A DNA stretch of 14,464 nucleotides from JBAXGE01 sp044344145 (GTDB lineage: Bacteria; Planctomycetota; Phycisphaerae; WQYP01): the NCBI GenBank assembly GCA_044344145.1, contig JBIJDM010000048.1, positions 1 through 14,464 on the forward strand, given 5' to 3'. Positions 6,897 through 12,598 of the stretch are shown here, one piece after another (positions within the stretch are counted from its first letter, which is position 1; the number at the start of each line of letters is the position of its first letter). A program made the translations under genes and the position numbers. Below the pieces are notes generated by a model that was given only the letters and a program-made list of their open reading frames with translations, ran no database searches and was not told the DNA's origin.

Positions 6897-7031
6897 TCAG
6901 TCTTTCTGCATGCCCTTGCCCGCGCTTTCGACATCTTTGCCCGCCCCGTCCCAGGTGTTACACCCGGACAGGTTCATCAGGCCCACCAGCAGCAACATCA
7001 TGGCGGTAATCAGGACGGTAGTTTTTGTCAT
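6897..7031 (-). CDS. Entericidin-like small lipoprotein
   Basis: This is a 44-residue peptide. Residues 1-23 are a lipoprotein signal ending in LSGC (Cys24). The 21-residue mature part, NTWDGAGKDVESAGKGMQKD after the Cys, matches the entericidin EcnA/EcnB pattern (Cys-Asn-Thr, then GAGKD, then a short amphipathic helix). Entericidins are stationary-phase or stress-induced outer-membrane lipopeptides; in Enterobacteria EcnA and EcnB form an antidote/toxin pair, but single copies of unknown role are widespread. Only one copy is seen here. The ATG at 7031 is chosen because of the signal peptide and AAGGAG six bases upstream; a longer in-frame opening from 7148 overlaps the neighbouring gene and is rejected. 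It follows the SYLF gene by 70 bases containing a large hairpin. Confidence 0.85.
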   Translation of the reverse strand: MTKTTVLITAMMLLLVGLMNLSGCNTWDGAGKDVESAGKGMQKD

Positions 7032-7046
7032 GGTCAACTCCTTGCG

Positions 7047-7099
7047 AAAAGGTCGTCCGCACACCGCCGGGAAAAGGTTTCCCGGCGGCGCGGGCCGAC
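7047..7099 (-). terminator. Extended hairpin with T4 between SYLF and entericidin genes
   Basis: A perfect 11-bp inverted repeat, CCGCCGGGAAA/TTTCCCGGCGG with a 3-nt loop, lies at 7064-7088. It is extended by CCGC/GCGG (7057-7060 with 7090-7093) and GTCG/CGAC (7052-7055 with 7096-7099). On the minus strand it is followed by CTTTT and then the AAGGAG of the entericidin gene. The stem is strong but the T-tract is short, so it is a partial terminator, a processing site or a 3'-end stabiliser. Confidence 0.5.
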
Positions 7100-7101
7100 G
7101 G

Positions 7102-7656
7102 TTATTTGGCCTGATACGTGAACTGTTGGCCGCCCACCGAGGCTTCATACATCAGCCCGGCTTCGTCCATGGTGAACACGGCGACATTGCTGGTGTACTT
7201 GGCATTGGCACCCGCACCGGACTTGAGCGCCACCGCGGTGGCCTGGGCATCAAAGCGGAAATGGCCCTGTTTGAAAATTTCCACGGCTTCGCGGGTTTCG
7301 AAGCAGATGATCTCGGTATAGGCCTGGCCCCCGAGTTGGAAGCCGATGGAGCCCTGGCTTACATCGCAGAAGCCCACCGCAAAGCCACGTTCATACAGCA
7401 CACCTTTGCCATACGCCCCACCCACACCGATGGCGCCCTTGCCAATCGAAGGGAAGATGGCATAGCCGGCGGCGGAGTTTAGGATCGGGACCAGCGTGGA
7501 GTCATTCACTTTGGCTTTGGCCAGCGCGACCGAACATTCCTGTTCAATGTCGGCTTTGCCTTCCACGCTACTGGGGGCGGTATTGCACCCGGTTAGCATG
7601 GGCAGACTGGCGACACCGGCGACCAAACATAATACGGTCAGCGTAAAAGTCTTCAT
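7102..7656 (-). CDS. SYLF (Ysc84-type) domain lipoprotein
   Basis: This is a 184-residue protein. The lipoprotein signal ends in LTGC (Cys24). The mature protein is a SYLF domain: a helical opening (ADIEQECSVALAKAKV), then AAGYAIFPSIGKGAIGVGGAYGKGVLYERG, GSIGFQLGGQAYTEIICFETREAVEIF and a C-terminal VFTMDEAGLMYEASVGGQQFTY. SYLF domains bind phosphoinositides and actin in eukaryotes; bacterial versions are common periplasmic or outer-membrane stress-associated proteins without a proven reaction. The start at 7656 has AAGGA eight bases upstream. The upstream gap to the DUF3185 gene is 150 bases of potentially structured sequence, so a separate promoter or processing point is possible. The family call is confident; the role is not known. 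Confidence 0.9.
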   Translation of the reverse strand: MKTFTLTVLCLVAGVASLPMLTGCNTAPSSVEGKADIEQECSVALAKAKVNDSTLVPILNSAAGYAIFPSIGKGAIGVGGAYGKGVLYERGFAVGFCDVSQGSIGFQLGGQAYTEIICFETREAVEIFKQGHFRFDAQATAVALKSGAGANAKYTSNVAVFTMDEAGLMYEASVGGQQFTYQAK

Positions 7657-7806
7657 AACTGAGATCCTTCTAAATGGACTTCGCTTGAGGCATTAGCCCG
7701 GTGGCAAAGTCGGACTTACGGAGGACTGAAATCACGCCTGCGGATACACATCCGAAGGCCGGGCGGAACCGCCCGACTGCACCCGCTCCGCGCGGGCCCA
7801 GATTTG
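7657..7806. other. Hairpin-dense intergenic region
   Basis: No gene is seen here. In order on the plus strand there are GGACTTCGC, an AAGTC-G-GACTT palindrome, GGAT(ACAC)ATCC, GGGCG(GAAC)CGCCC and CCCGC(5-nt loop)GCGGG. On the minus strand, GACTT and AAGTC can also close a loop of about 25 nt. None is followed by a T-tract. It may be a structured 5' leader of the SYLF gene, a 3' end of the DUF3185 transcript, or a small RNA. Confidence 0.35.
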
Positions 7807-8022
7807 CTACAGATCTTTGCGGCCCGCGAACACGGCCAGGATCAGACCGATCACCCCTAGTATGGCTCCACCCAGAATGTACCAGGTCGTGGTATCGGTG
7901 AAGTGCCCGGTGAAGAAGTTGCTCCACCGATCCGCCACCGAACTCGACGCGTTCATTCCGATTATCAACAGCGTCACACCGACCACCAGCATGACGATTC
8001 CACTGATCCGTTGCAGATTCAT
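7807..8022 (-). CDS. DUF3185 family small membrane protein
   Basis: This is a 71-residue protein with two membrane helices at about residues 6-24 and 46-67, separated by a polar stretch (NASSSVADRWSNFFTGHFTDTTTWYILGG). The pattern of a helix, Ala/Ser turn, FTG-(n)-TD-TT-W and a Gly-rich second helix fits DUF3185, small inner-membrane proteins of unknown function often next to other stress-envelope genes. The start at 8022 has AAGGAG six bases upstream, inside the end of the preceding gene. Only three bases separate the genes, so translation is probably coupled to the 11-mer repeat protein. A longer minus-strand frame overlapping it (7670-8029) has biased, non-family content and is rejected. 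Confidence 0.8.
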   Translation of the reverse strand: MNLQRISGIVMLVVGVTLLIIGMNASSSVADRWSNFFTGHFTDTTTWYILGGAILGVIGLILAVFAGRKDL

Positions 8023-8025
8023 AAA

Positions 8026-8358
8026 TCACTCCTTGGGCAGCGCGGGGATTACCGGCGGCGCCGGTTGGGTGGTGCCGGTGGTGGTGGCGGGGAGCAGGTC
8101 CACGGCTTTTTGGCCGAGTTCACGCGCGCCGTCCACGGTTTTTTGACTCAGGTCTTCGACCTTGTCCACAGTCTTGCGGGTCAGGTCTTGAACCTTTTCC
8201 ACTACTTGGGCGTTGTTTTCTTTGATCTGACCCTTGTTCACCGACACCGTGATGCTCGAGGCACCCTTGCTGTCGCGGGTGGAAAAGCCGAACCAGCCCA
8301 TGTAAAAGCCCGCGCTCACGATGATGGCCAGGGCGATCAAAATCAGAATCACTTTCAT
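8026..8358 (-). CDS. Membrane-anchored protein with three 11-residue amphipathic repeats
   Basis: This is a 110-residue protein. Residues about 2-23 form one N-terminal transmembrane helix. Residues 53-85 are three consecutive 11-residue units (VEKVQDLTRKT, VDKVEDLSQKT, VDGARELGQKA) followed by a partial fourth (VDLL). This periodicity is typical of LEA-like or apolipoprotein-like amphipathic helices that lie on membranes or protect them during dehydration. The C-terminal 20 residues are Thr/Pro-rich (ATTTGTTQPAPP). No named family is recognised. The start at 8358 has AAGGAG six bases upstream, preceded by a TTTTTTT tract. It lies between DUF3309 and DUF3185 genes, three bases from the latter. 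A structural or membrane-protective role in the periplasm is an inference. Confidence 0.75.
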   Translation of the reverse strand: MKVILILIALAIIVSAGFYMGWFGFSTRDSKGASSITVSVNKGQIKENNAQVVEKVQDLTRKTVDKVEDLSQKTVDGARELGQKAVDLLPATTTGTTQPAPPVIPALPKE

Positions 8359-8405
8359 ACACAGCTCCTTGAAAAAAAGTTAGAGTTACACGTCAGTTCG
8401 GGACC

Positions 8406-8570
8406 TTAGAAACCACGGGGCAGATAACCCAGCAGTACGAGTACCAGCAGGATCAGCAGCACCAGTCCCAAGCCACCGCTGGGGAAAAAGCCCCAACTGC
8501 GACTGTGGCCCCAGGTGGGCAGTGCCCCGACCAACAACACGATCACGATGACCAGCAGAATGAGTCCCAT
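8406..8570 (-). CDS. DUF3309 family small membrane protein
   Basis: This 54-residue protein consists of two hydrophobic helices around a conserved centre: MGLILLVIVIVLLVGALPTW, then HSRSWGFFPSGGLGLVLL, then a second helix ending LLGYLPRGF. This is an almost textbook DUF3309 sequence, a small inner-membrane family of unknown function frequently found among stress-induced genes. The ATG at 8570 is chosen over an in-frame one 33 bases upstream because the family starts at MGLIL and AAGGAG lies seven bases before it, preceded by TTTTTTT. It is the first gene of the run 8570-6441 and probably heads an operon with the 11-mer repeat protein and DUF3185. Confidence 0.88.
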   Translation of the reverse strand: MGLILLVIVIVLLVGALPTWGHSRSWGFFPSGGLGLVLLILLVLVLLGYLPRGF

Positions 8571-8849
8571 ATGACTCTCCTTAAAAAAATGACCAGAAGC
8601 CACCGGACTTTTGGTGCCGACCGTTCCCCCACGGAACGGCCGGCACTCAAGCCGGTCTAACGACGTTTACACTTTGACCAACTGCGTTTGCCGGTACAGG
8701 ACGGTTTCCTGGTCTGAACCAAACGTAACTTCAGGACTGCGGGGACCTTCCCCACAGCGCGGACCTTCGCTGATGAATGCTTTCGGTCCAAGCCGGTGTT
8801 GTTGGTTACGGGGTGTTACTTGGTGCCCCACGCGGGGCGGATGACCGCG
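8571..8849 (-). other. Intergenic region upstream of the envelope-protein cluster, with hairpins
   Basis: No gene is seen. On the minus strand there is a 5-bp stem GCCCC/GGGGC (8825-8838) just after the MpsC-like stop. A stem TGTGGGG/CCCCGCA with a 5-nt loop lies at 8738-8756. A strong 13-bp stem with one mismatch (GTGCCG-CCGTTCC against GGAACGG-CGGCAC) lies at 8614-8646. None has an immediate T-tract, so these look like leader-RNA structures rather than terminators. A promoter for the DUF3309 gene is expected here, but I cannot pin one down. Confidence 0.4.
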
Positions 8850-9263
8850 CTAGGGCTGTGGTCCGGTTCCGGCCCAGTCCCCGGGGGGTAATTCTTGGGC
8901 CAGAAGAAAGACCTGAATCATGGTCCCATCGGTGAAGGCGTGAATAATCGTGCCGGTTTTCGTTTCCACACTGGCGGCGGCTTCCCGCACTTCCACGCCG
9001 GTGATGCGTTTGATTTCCTGCCGCAGGAGCGCCACATTGTGGGCGAATAGTTGGCGGTGCAGTTCCTGGACCTGGGCATGACCCGCCGCGCTTTGGGCCA
9101 GGGCTTTTTCCGCCGGGGTCAGGGCTTCGTGCAGCGTAACAACCAGCGTTTTGCCACTCAGCACCGCAGTTACGAGCGCGGGCGCATGGCCCGTGATCTG
9201 TTGCTGGAAAATCCGCGCTGCCTGCGCTATTTGTTGGGCCATCGTTGGCTTCTTTTCCGGCAT
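8850..9263 (-). CDS. MpsC/DUF2294 family protein (divergent copy)
   Basis: This is a 137-residue protein. It has the DUF2294/MpsC layout: an N-terminal helix (AQQIAQAARIFQQQ), a short beta region (VLSGKTLVVTLHEALTPAEKALAQS), a long helix (QVQELHRQLFAHNVALLRQEIKRITG) and a final strand pair (VREAAASVETKTGTIIHAF). The family name comes from a proposed Na+-dependent membrane-potential system (MpsABC) in Gram-positives; the biochemical role of MpsC is not settled. The usual GRGP motif is GHAP here (residues 25-28), so it may have lost an interaction or site. The ATG at 9263 has GGAGG but only three bases of spacing; Met8 at 9242 is an alternative. The gene is preceded by the conserved attenuator-like leader B and is divergent from a second family member. 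Confidence 0.75.
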   Translation of the reverse strand: MPEKKPTMAQQIAQAARIFQQQITGHAPALVTAVLSGKTLVVTLHEALTPAEKALAQSAAGHAQVQELHRQLFAHNVALLRQEIKRITGVEVREAAASVETKTGTIIHAFTDGTMIQVFLLAQELPPGDWAGTGPQP

Positions 9264-9376
9264 AGGAGGCCTCCTTGTGTATGAGCGAAGTCCTGCCTGG
9301 TGACTGAATTCTGGCACCAATAATTTCTACCCACGCAGTAATGCCCAAGCGTCCCACCCGCACCACCACGTAAACC

Positions 9377-9429
9377 AAAAAAACCGAGCGCATCGGGCAC
9401 ATAGGTCATGTGCTTGACGCGCTCGGTTT
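9377..9429 (-). terminator. Intrinsic terminator of leader B
   Basis: On the minus strand, AAACCGAGCGC pairs with GCGCTCGGTTT (11 bp). It is extended past one mismatch by TCA-region pairs and a 6-bp apical stem GCACAT/ATGTGC, and is followed by TTTTGG, giving a T7 run where stem and tract join. Its sequence differs from the terminator at 3472-3521, yet its position and overlap with P1 are the same. Confidence 0.85.
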
Positions 9430-9535
9430 ACTCTGCAACGGGCTTCCCGAAATCCGGGCGGCCCTTCGTTTAGTCTTCCGCCACCGGGGTCGTTCCTATC
9501 TGGCCCGACCACCGATGTACAACCTGATCATAGCA
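9377..9535 (-). promoter_or_regulatory. Conserved structured leader B: candidate riboswitch/attenuator before MpsC-like gene
   Basis: This is the second copy of the architecture seen at 3472-3621. On the minus strand there is a promoter-like TGCTATGAT, a 5-bp hairpin GGTCG/CGACC (9510-9506 with 9492-9488) whose loop carries GCCAGAT (GCCTGAT in the other copy), the core at 9480-9424, and a terminator. In the core, P1 is CGG 9480-9478 with CCG 9426-9424 plus ACT 9474-9472 with AGT 9432-9430. P2 is GGGC 9464-9461 with GCCC 9443-9440. P3 is CCCG 9458-9455 with CGGG 9449-9446. P1 again uses bases of the terminator 5' arm. No minus-strand gene lies upstream, so this copy can only be a leader or an independent small RNA. 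After the terminator, 113 bases remain to the start at 9263. Confidence 0.6.
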
Positions 9536-9554
9536 CGTCGCGACACCGATACAA
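9527..9554 (-). promoter_or_regulatory. Extended -10 promoter for leader B
   Basis: On the minus strand, TTGTAT (9554-9549) is followed by a 16-bp spacer and TATGAT (9532-9527), with TGC directly before the -10 giving the extended form TGn. Predicted transcription starts near 9520, ahead of the 5' hairpin of the leader. TTGTAT matches three to four of the six -35 consensus positions. Confidence 0.5.
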
Positions 9555-9695
9555 GACAAATCTTCTAAATGGTCAAAGATTTATCTGTCACGAAAGCGTC
9601 ATTCATAGGGTATCATAGAGTATGGCACAGTGGCGATTGAGCCATAGATGAGTTATGTATTGGTCGCACCGGGTGCCCGTTGGGAGTTGTCCGTT
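9555..9695. other. Upstream region of the plus-strand MpsC gene
   Basis: No gene is seen here. It contains an AT-rich inverted repeat AAATCTT/AAGATTT (about 9558-9582) and a tandem 10-base repeat CATAGGGTAT/CATAGAGTAT at 9604-9623. Both lie between the divergent MpsC genes and could bear on control of the plus-strand one. I could not identify a convincing plus-strand -35/-10 pair. Confidence 0.3.
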
Positions 9696-10073
9696 ATGAA
9701 AACACAAGGCGAAATTGAAGCCGCGATCTGCCAAGGGATCAGCCGCTTTGAGCAGGAGTATATGGGCCGCGGGCCCAAGGCCATTCACACCTACCTGATT
9801 CAAGATCTGGTGGTGGTACGCCTGCAGGGGGTCTTGACGGCGGCCGAACAACAACTGGTTAAAACCCTGGCCGTGGACAAAGGCCGGGATCTGCTCAAAC
9901 AGGTGCGAACCCATTTGATGGAAACCGCCCGACCACTGTTAGAGGCAATCGTTGTGGAAATCACCGAGGTGGAAGTCATCAGCCTGCATCACGACATCAG
10001 TACGCTGACCGGCGAAGAATTGGTGGTCTTCACTCTGGCGCATCCACCCGAGTACCGGGAAGCGAAAAAGTAA
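9696..10073 (+). CDS. MpsC/DUF2294 family protein
   Basis: This 125-residue protein is a standard-looking family member: KTQGEIEAAICQGISRFEQEYMGRGPKAI with the canonical GRGP at residues 24-27, then QDLVVVRLQGVLTAAEQQLV, a long helix (GRDLLKQVRTHLMETARPLLEAIVVEIT) and DISTLTGEELVVFTLA. The MpsC family was named after a Na+-translocating membrane-potential-generating system, but its exact job is unproven. The ATG at 9696 is preferred over the in-frame one at 9648 because GGGAG lies nine bases upstream and MKTQGEIE is the family start. It is divergent from the 8850-9263 copy, from which it differs strongly. It runs convergently into comEC with a 39-base gap that holds a small GGCCC/GGGCC stem (10079-10092) and no T-tract. 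Confidence 0.82.
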   Translation: MKTQGEIEAAICQGISRFEQEYMGRGPKAIHTYLIQDLVVVRLQGVLTAAEQQLVKTLAVDKGRDLLKQVRTHLMETARPLLEAIVVEITEVEVISLHHDISTLTGEELVVFTLAHPPEYREAKK

Positions 10074-10112
10074 CCTGGGGCCCCGCCGGGCCGTGGGCAT
10101 AACCGTAATCAA

Positions 10113-12536
10113 TCATTCCCCGGGCATTCCAGAATTCAGCATCGGCGTAATCTGCAATGCCCCGGCCGGGGTGGGAGTGATGGCCAACGCGCCGGTGCGC
10201 GCGAGTACGACATAATCGGAACGCGGGGCGGGTGTCCCGGGCAAGGTTTCCGGCGCGATGCAGAGCACCGTATCGGACCAAACGGCCAGATCGGCGGTTT
10301 GAGGCGGCGCCGTCAGGATGATGGCCGTGGGCATACGCAGTTTTTGGGGATTCAAATAACGCAGTAACGGTAGCAGTTGGGGTTCGGTAACCAATATATG
10401 CGTTGTGCCCAATTCCACGCGCAACGCGGTGCCGCGCCAGCGCTGGGGCAGGCTGGTGGGAATATCCGCCGGGGGCCATAGGCAGGTGTAGGCCAGTTCG
10501 GGCCCGAGTTGGATACGTGTACCCCGGCTTAACGGGGTGGGTACGCACCTGGAAAAGCGCACACTGGCGGTCACCTCCGGCCCTGCGGGGTGGGCGGGGG
10601 TCAGTAAATTGGCACTCAGCAGGATTTGTTCGGGCCGGAGCACTGTCAGATTATCGGCCAGATGGGTTGCGGTTTGAGCACTGGCCTGCATTAAGGTGAG
10701 ACTTTGGACCTGCGTGGTGCCCCAGGCTTGCAGGACGGGCCGGAGTGTCCGTCGGGCCAGATTGGGTTGGCGCGGGGCTTCGAGGTTAATCAGGTGAACT
10801 CCGCCGTGCCGATCGCGCAGTACCAGACAACTACCGTCGGTATCCAGCACCCAACCGGCAGGGGCCGTGGGTTGTTGACAGCCATACCAGACGCCAATCA
10901 TGCCCACGATCAGCAGACTCACATGCCACAGCCACCGGCGCGCCGGCCCACGGTGCAGGGCCAGCCACAGGATCAGCCCGAGGTAAAACAACCCCATCAA
11001 CCACCCCGGCGGTGCGGGAATTGCGCTACTGGCCCCCGGCAAGGCGGCCGCCGATTGAATCGCCGCGTTCATCAATGCGGTGACGCCGTGGGCTATCGGG
11101 GCGAACACTACCGCCAACGGCGGTACCAATAGCGAAAGCGTGAGTTGTACCAAACCCACCAGCAACGCGAGTGTCACCAACGGCAGGGCCAGTATGCCCG
11201 TGAGTATCGCCCACGGCGTAAATTGATTGAAGTGCAGCGCCAATAAGGGGATAGCGACCAGACAGCCGGCCAGATTGGCGCTGAGCATGACCAACGCAGT
11301 TTGCGCGGCATAGGTGCGGCCCCGGTCGTACCAGCTTTGCGACGCTCGCGCGATCGCCGCCCAACGCGGCAACCACACTCCTGCCAATGCGTGATAGATC
11401 GGACTGGCCAGCAGCAACAACCCCGCCGTACAGAGAAAACTTAGCTGACACCCCGCCGAAGTCAGATCATGCGGACGCCACAGCATCACCAGCAACCACG
11501 CCAGTGCCAGCAGGTTCAGCGGCTGCACCCGCCGGGCCAGCCACAAACCGCCCAGAATGACCACACAGGCAATTCCCGCCCGCACCACCGGCGGATCGCA
11601 CGGCGTGGCCAGTACATATGCCGTTACGCCGAGGGTGACCATTATGGTGCGCAACCACGGCCGGGCCACCAACAGCCGCAACACCCACGCCAGCAATCCC
11701 GCCACCACAATAATATGGCCCCCCGAAATGGCCAACAGGTGCATCAGGCCGCTGCGTTGAAAGGCCTCCGTAACGGCGGGAATATCGCCGCGCTGGCCCA
11801 GTACCAGTGCGGCAAGCGTATCGGCGGTGGGATCGGCTTCGTCCTCGGTCATCAGATATCCGCGCAAGCGCCCGGCGAGAAAATTCCGGTAGGTATCCAG
11901 AATATTGCCCCCGCCCTCCCCGGCAGCGAGCGGGCGGAACTGGCTGACATGCGTGCAGGCGACCTGCAGATCAATCCCCGCGGCGGCCCAGTAATGACGC
12001 AGATCAAATTCGCCGGGGTTGTGGGGCGGGGTAATGCGACTGACAAACGCATCGGCCTCGACCGTGGTGCCGCGCTGGGGTGGCGCGGTGGCCACAAAGT
12101 AACATTGCGCCTGACCGGTGGTGGGAATCCAAACGGCGCCCTGCCGCAGGTGGGTCAGTTTCAGCACGGCGCGGAAACGCGGTTCGCCGATACTGCTGGC
12201 ATGGGCGGTTTTGGGTGTGGTCAGTAGCACGCCGCGCACGGTGGCCAGATGCACACCCTCCGTGCGGACCCGCAGGGCTAGATCGGTATGCGGGCGCATG
12301 GTGACGGCCACCTGCCACCAGGCGGCACCGCCTGCCAGAAGTGCCACCAGTAGCGCCACCGTAGACCATGCCCGCGTGGGCCAGCGCCATTCCAGCAGAC
12401 CCCACGCAAGTAAACTTATCACCAGAAGGATAATCAGGCCCCCGGCCAGTGGTTCCAGCCAACGACCCGCGGCCATACCGAGGGTAAAGCCCACGACGGC
12501 GACAAGCAGCGGGTGACGATGGAGCCAAGCTAACAT
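10113..12536 (-). CDS. comEC: ComEC/Rec2-type DNA uptake channel with degenerate C-terminal nuclease-like domain
   Basis: This 807-residue inner-membrane protein belongs to the family that moves single-stranded DNA into the cytoplasm during natural transformation. Two N-terminal membrane helices are followed by a soluble DUF4131-type domain (about 80-200, with NPGEFDLRHYWAAAGI at 173-188). The Competence domain spans about 235-510 and contains LGQRGDIPAVTEAFQRSG and HLLAISGGH (266-274, usually AISGLH). Residues 563-800 occupy the place of the metallo-beta-lactamase domain. However, the expected FLDVGQGD strand reads VLDTDGSCLVL, and the HxHxDH metal motif is absent (LTLMQASAQTATHLADNL at 613-630). 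The ATG at 12536 has no clear Shine-Dalgarno; it lies 62 bases after the BFN gene, with which it is probably co-transcribed. The family is certain. Nuclease activity is unlikely, and transport activity cannot be judged. Confidence 0.92.
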   Translation of the reverse strand: MLAWLHRHPLLVAVVGFTLGMAAGRWLEPLAGGLIILLVISLLAWGLLEWRWPTRAWSTVALLVALLAGGAAWWQVAVTMRPHTDLALRVRTEGVHLATVRGVLLTTPKTAHASSIGEPRFRAVLKLTHLRQGAVWIPTTGQAQCYFVATAPPQRGTTVEADAFVSRITPPHNPGEFDLRHYWAAAGIDLQVACTHVSQFRPLAAGEGGGNILDTYRNFLAGRLRGYLMTEDEADPTADTLAALVLGQRGDIPAVTEAFQRSGLMHLLAISGGHIIVVAGLLAWVLRLLVARPWLRTIMVTLGVTAYVLATPCDPPVVRAGIACVVILGGLWLARRVQPLNLLALAWLLVMLWRPHDLTSAGCQLSFLCTAGLLLLASPIYHALAGVWLPRWAAIARASQSWYDRGRTYAAQTALVMLSANLAGCLVAIPLLALHFNQFTPWAILTGILALPLVTLALLVGLVQLTLSLLVPPLAVVFAPIAHGVTALMNAAIQSAAALPGASSAIPAPPGWLMGLFYLGLILWLALHRGPARRWLWHVSLLIVGMIGVWYGCQQPTAPAGWVLDTDGSCLVLRDRHGGVHLINLEAPRQPNLARRTLRPVLQAWGTTQVQSLTLMQASAQTATHLADNLTVLRPEQILLSANLLTPAHPAGPEVTASVRFSRCVPTPLSRGTRIQLGPELAYTCLWPPADIPTSLPQRWRGTALRVELGTTHILVTEPQLLPLLRYLNPQKLRMPTAIILTAPPQTADLAVWSDTVLCIAPETLPGTPAPRSDYVVLARTGALAITPTPAGALQITPMLNSGMPGE

Positions 12537-12598
12537 GATGTAGGGGAGAGAATAATCGGGAATGCGATGAAATACGAGTCGCCAGGGCGCCGCAGGGG

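Noticed and set aside
7670..7730. GCCACCGGGCTAA on the minus strand, reminiscent of the c-di-GMP-I riboswitch GCCnCCGGnCTAA block
   Set aside because: The other required blocks (GCACAGGGCAAACC and the receptor region) are absent and the stems do not fit the GEMM fold.
8614..8646. Strong 13-bp hairpin before the DUF3309 gene, considered as a terminator
   Set aside because: There is no T-tract immediately following on either strand. It is kept only as a leader hairpin.
8806..9402. 198-codon minus-strand frame overlapping the MpsC-like gene
   Set aside because: It is a different frame from the family match and its content is Gly/Arg/Pro-biased. It also crosses the terminator of leader B.
9648..9695. 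Upstream ATG extending the plus-strand MpsC protein by 16 residues
   Set aside because: There is no ribosome binding site before it, the extra residues do not match the family, and GGGAG sits correctly before 9696.
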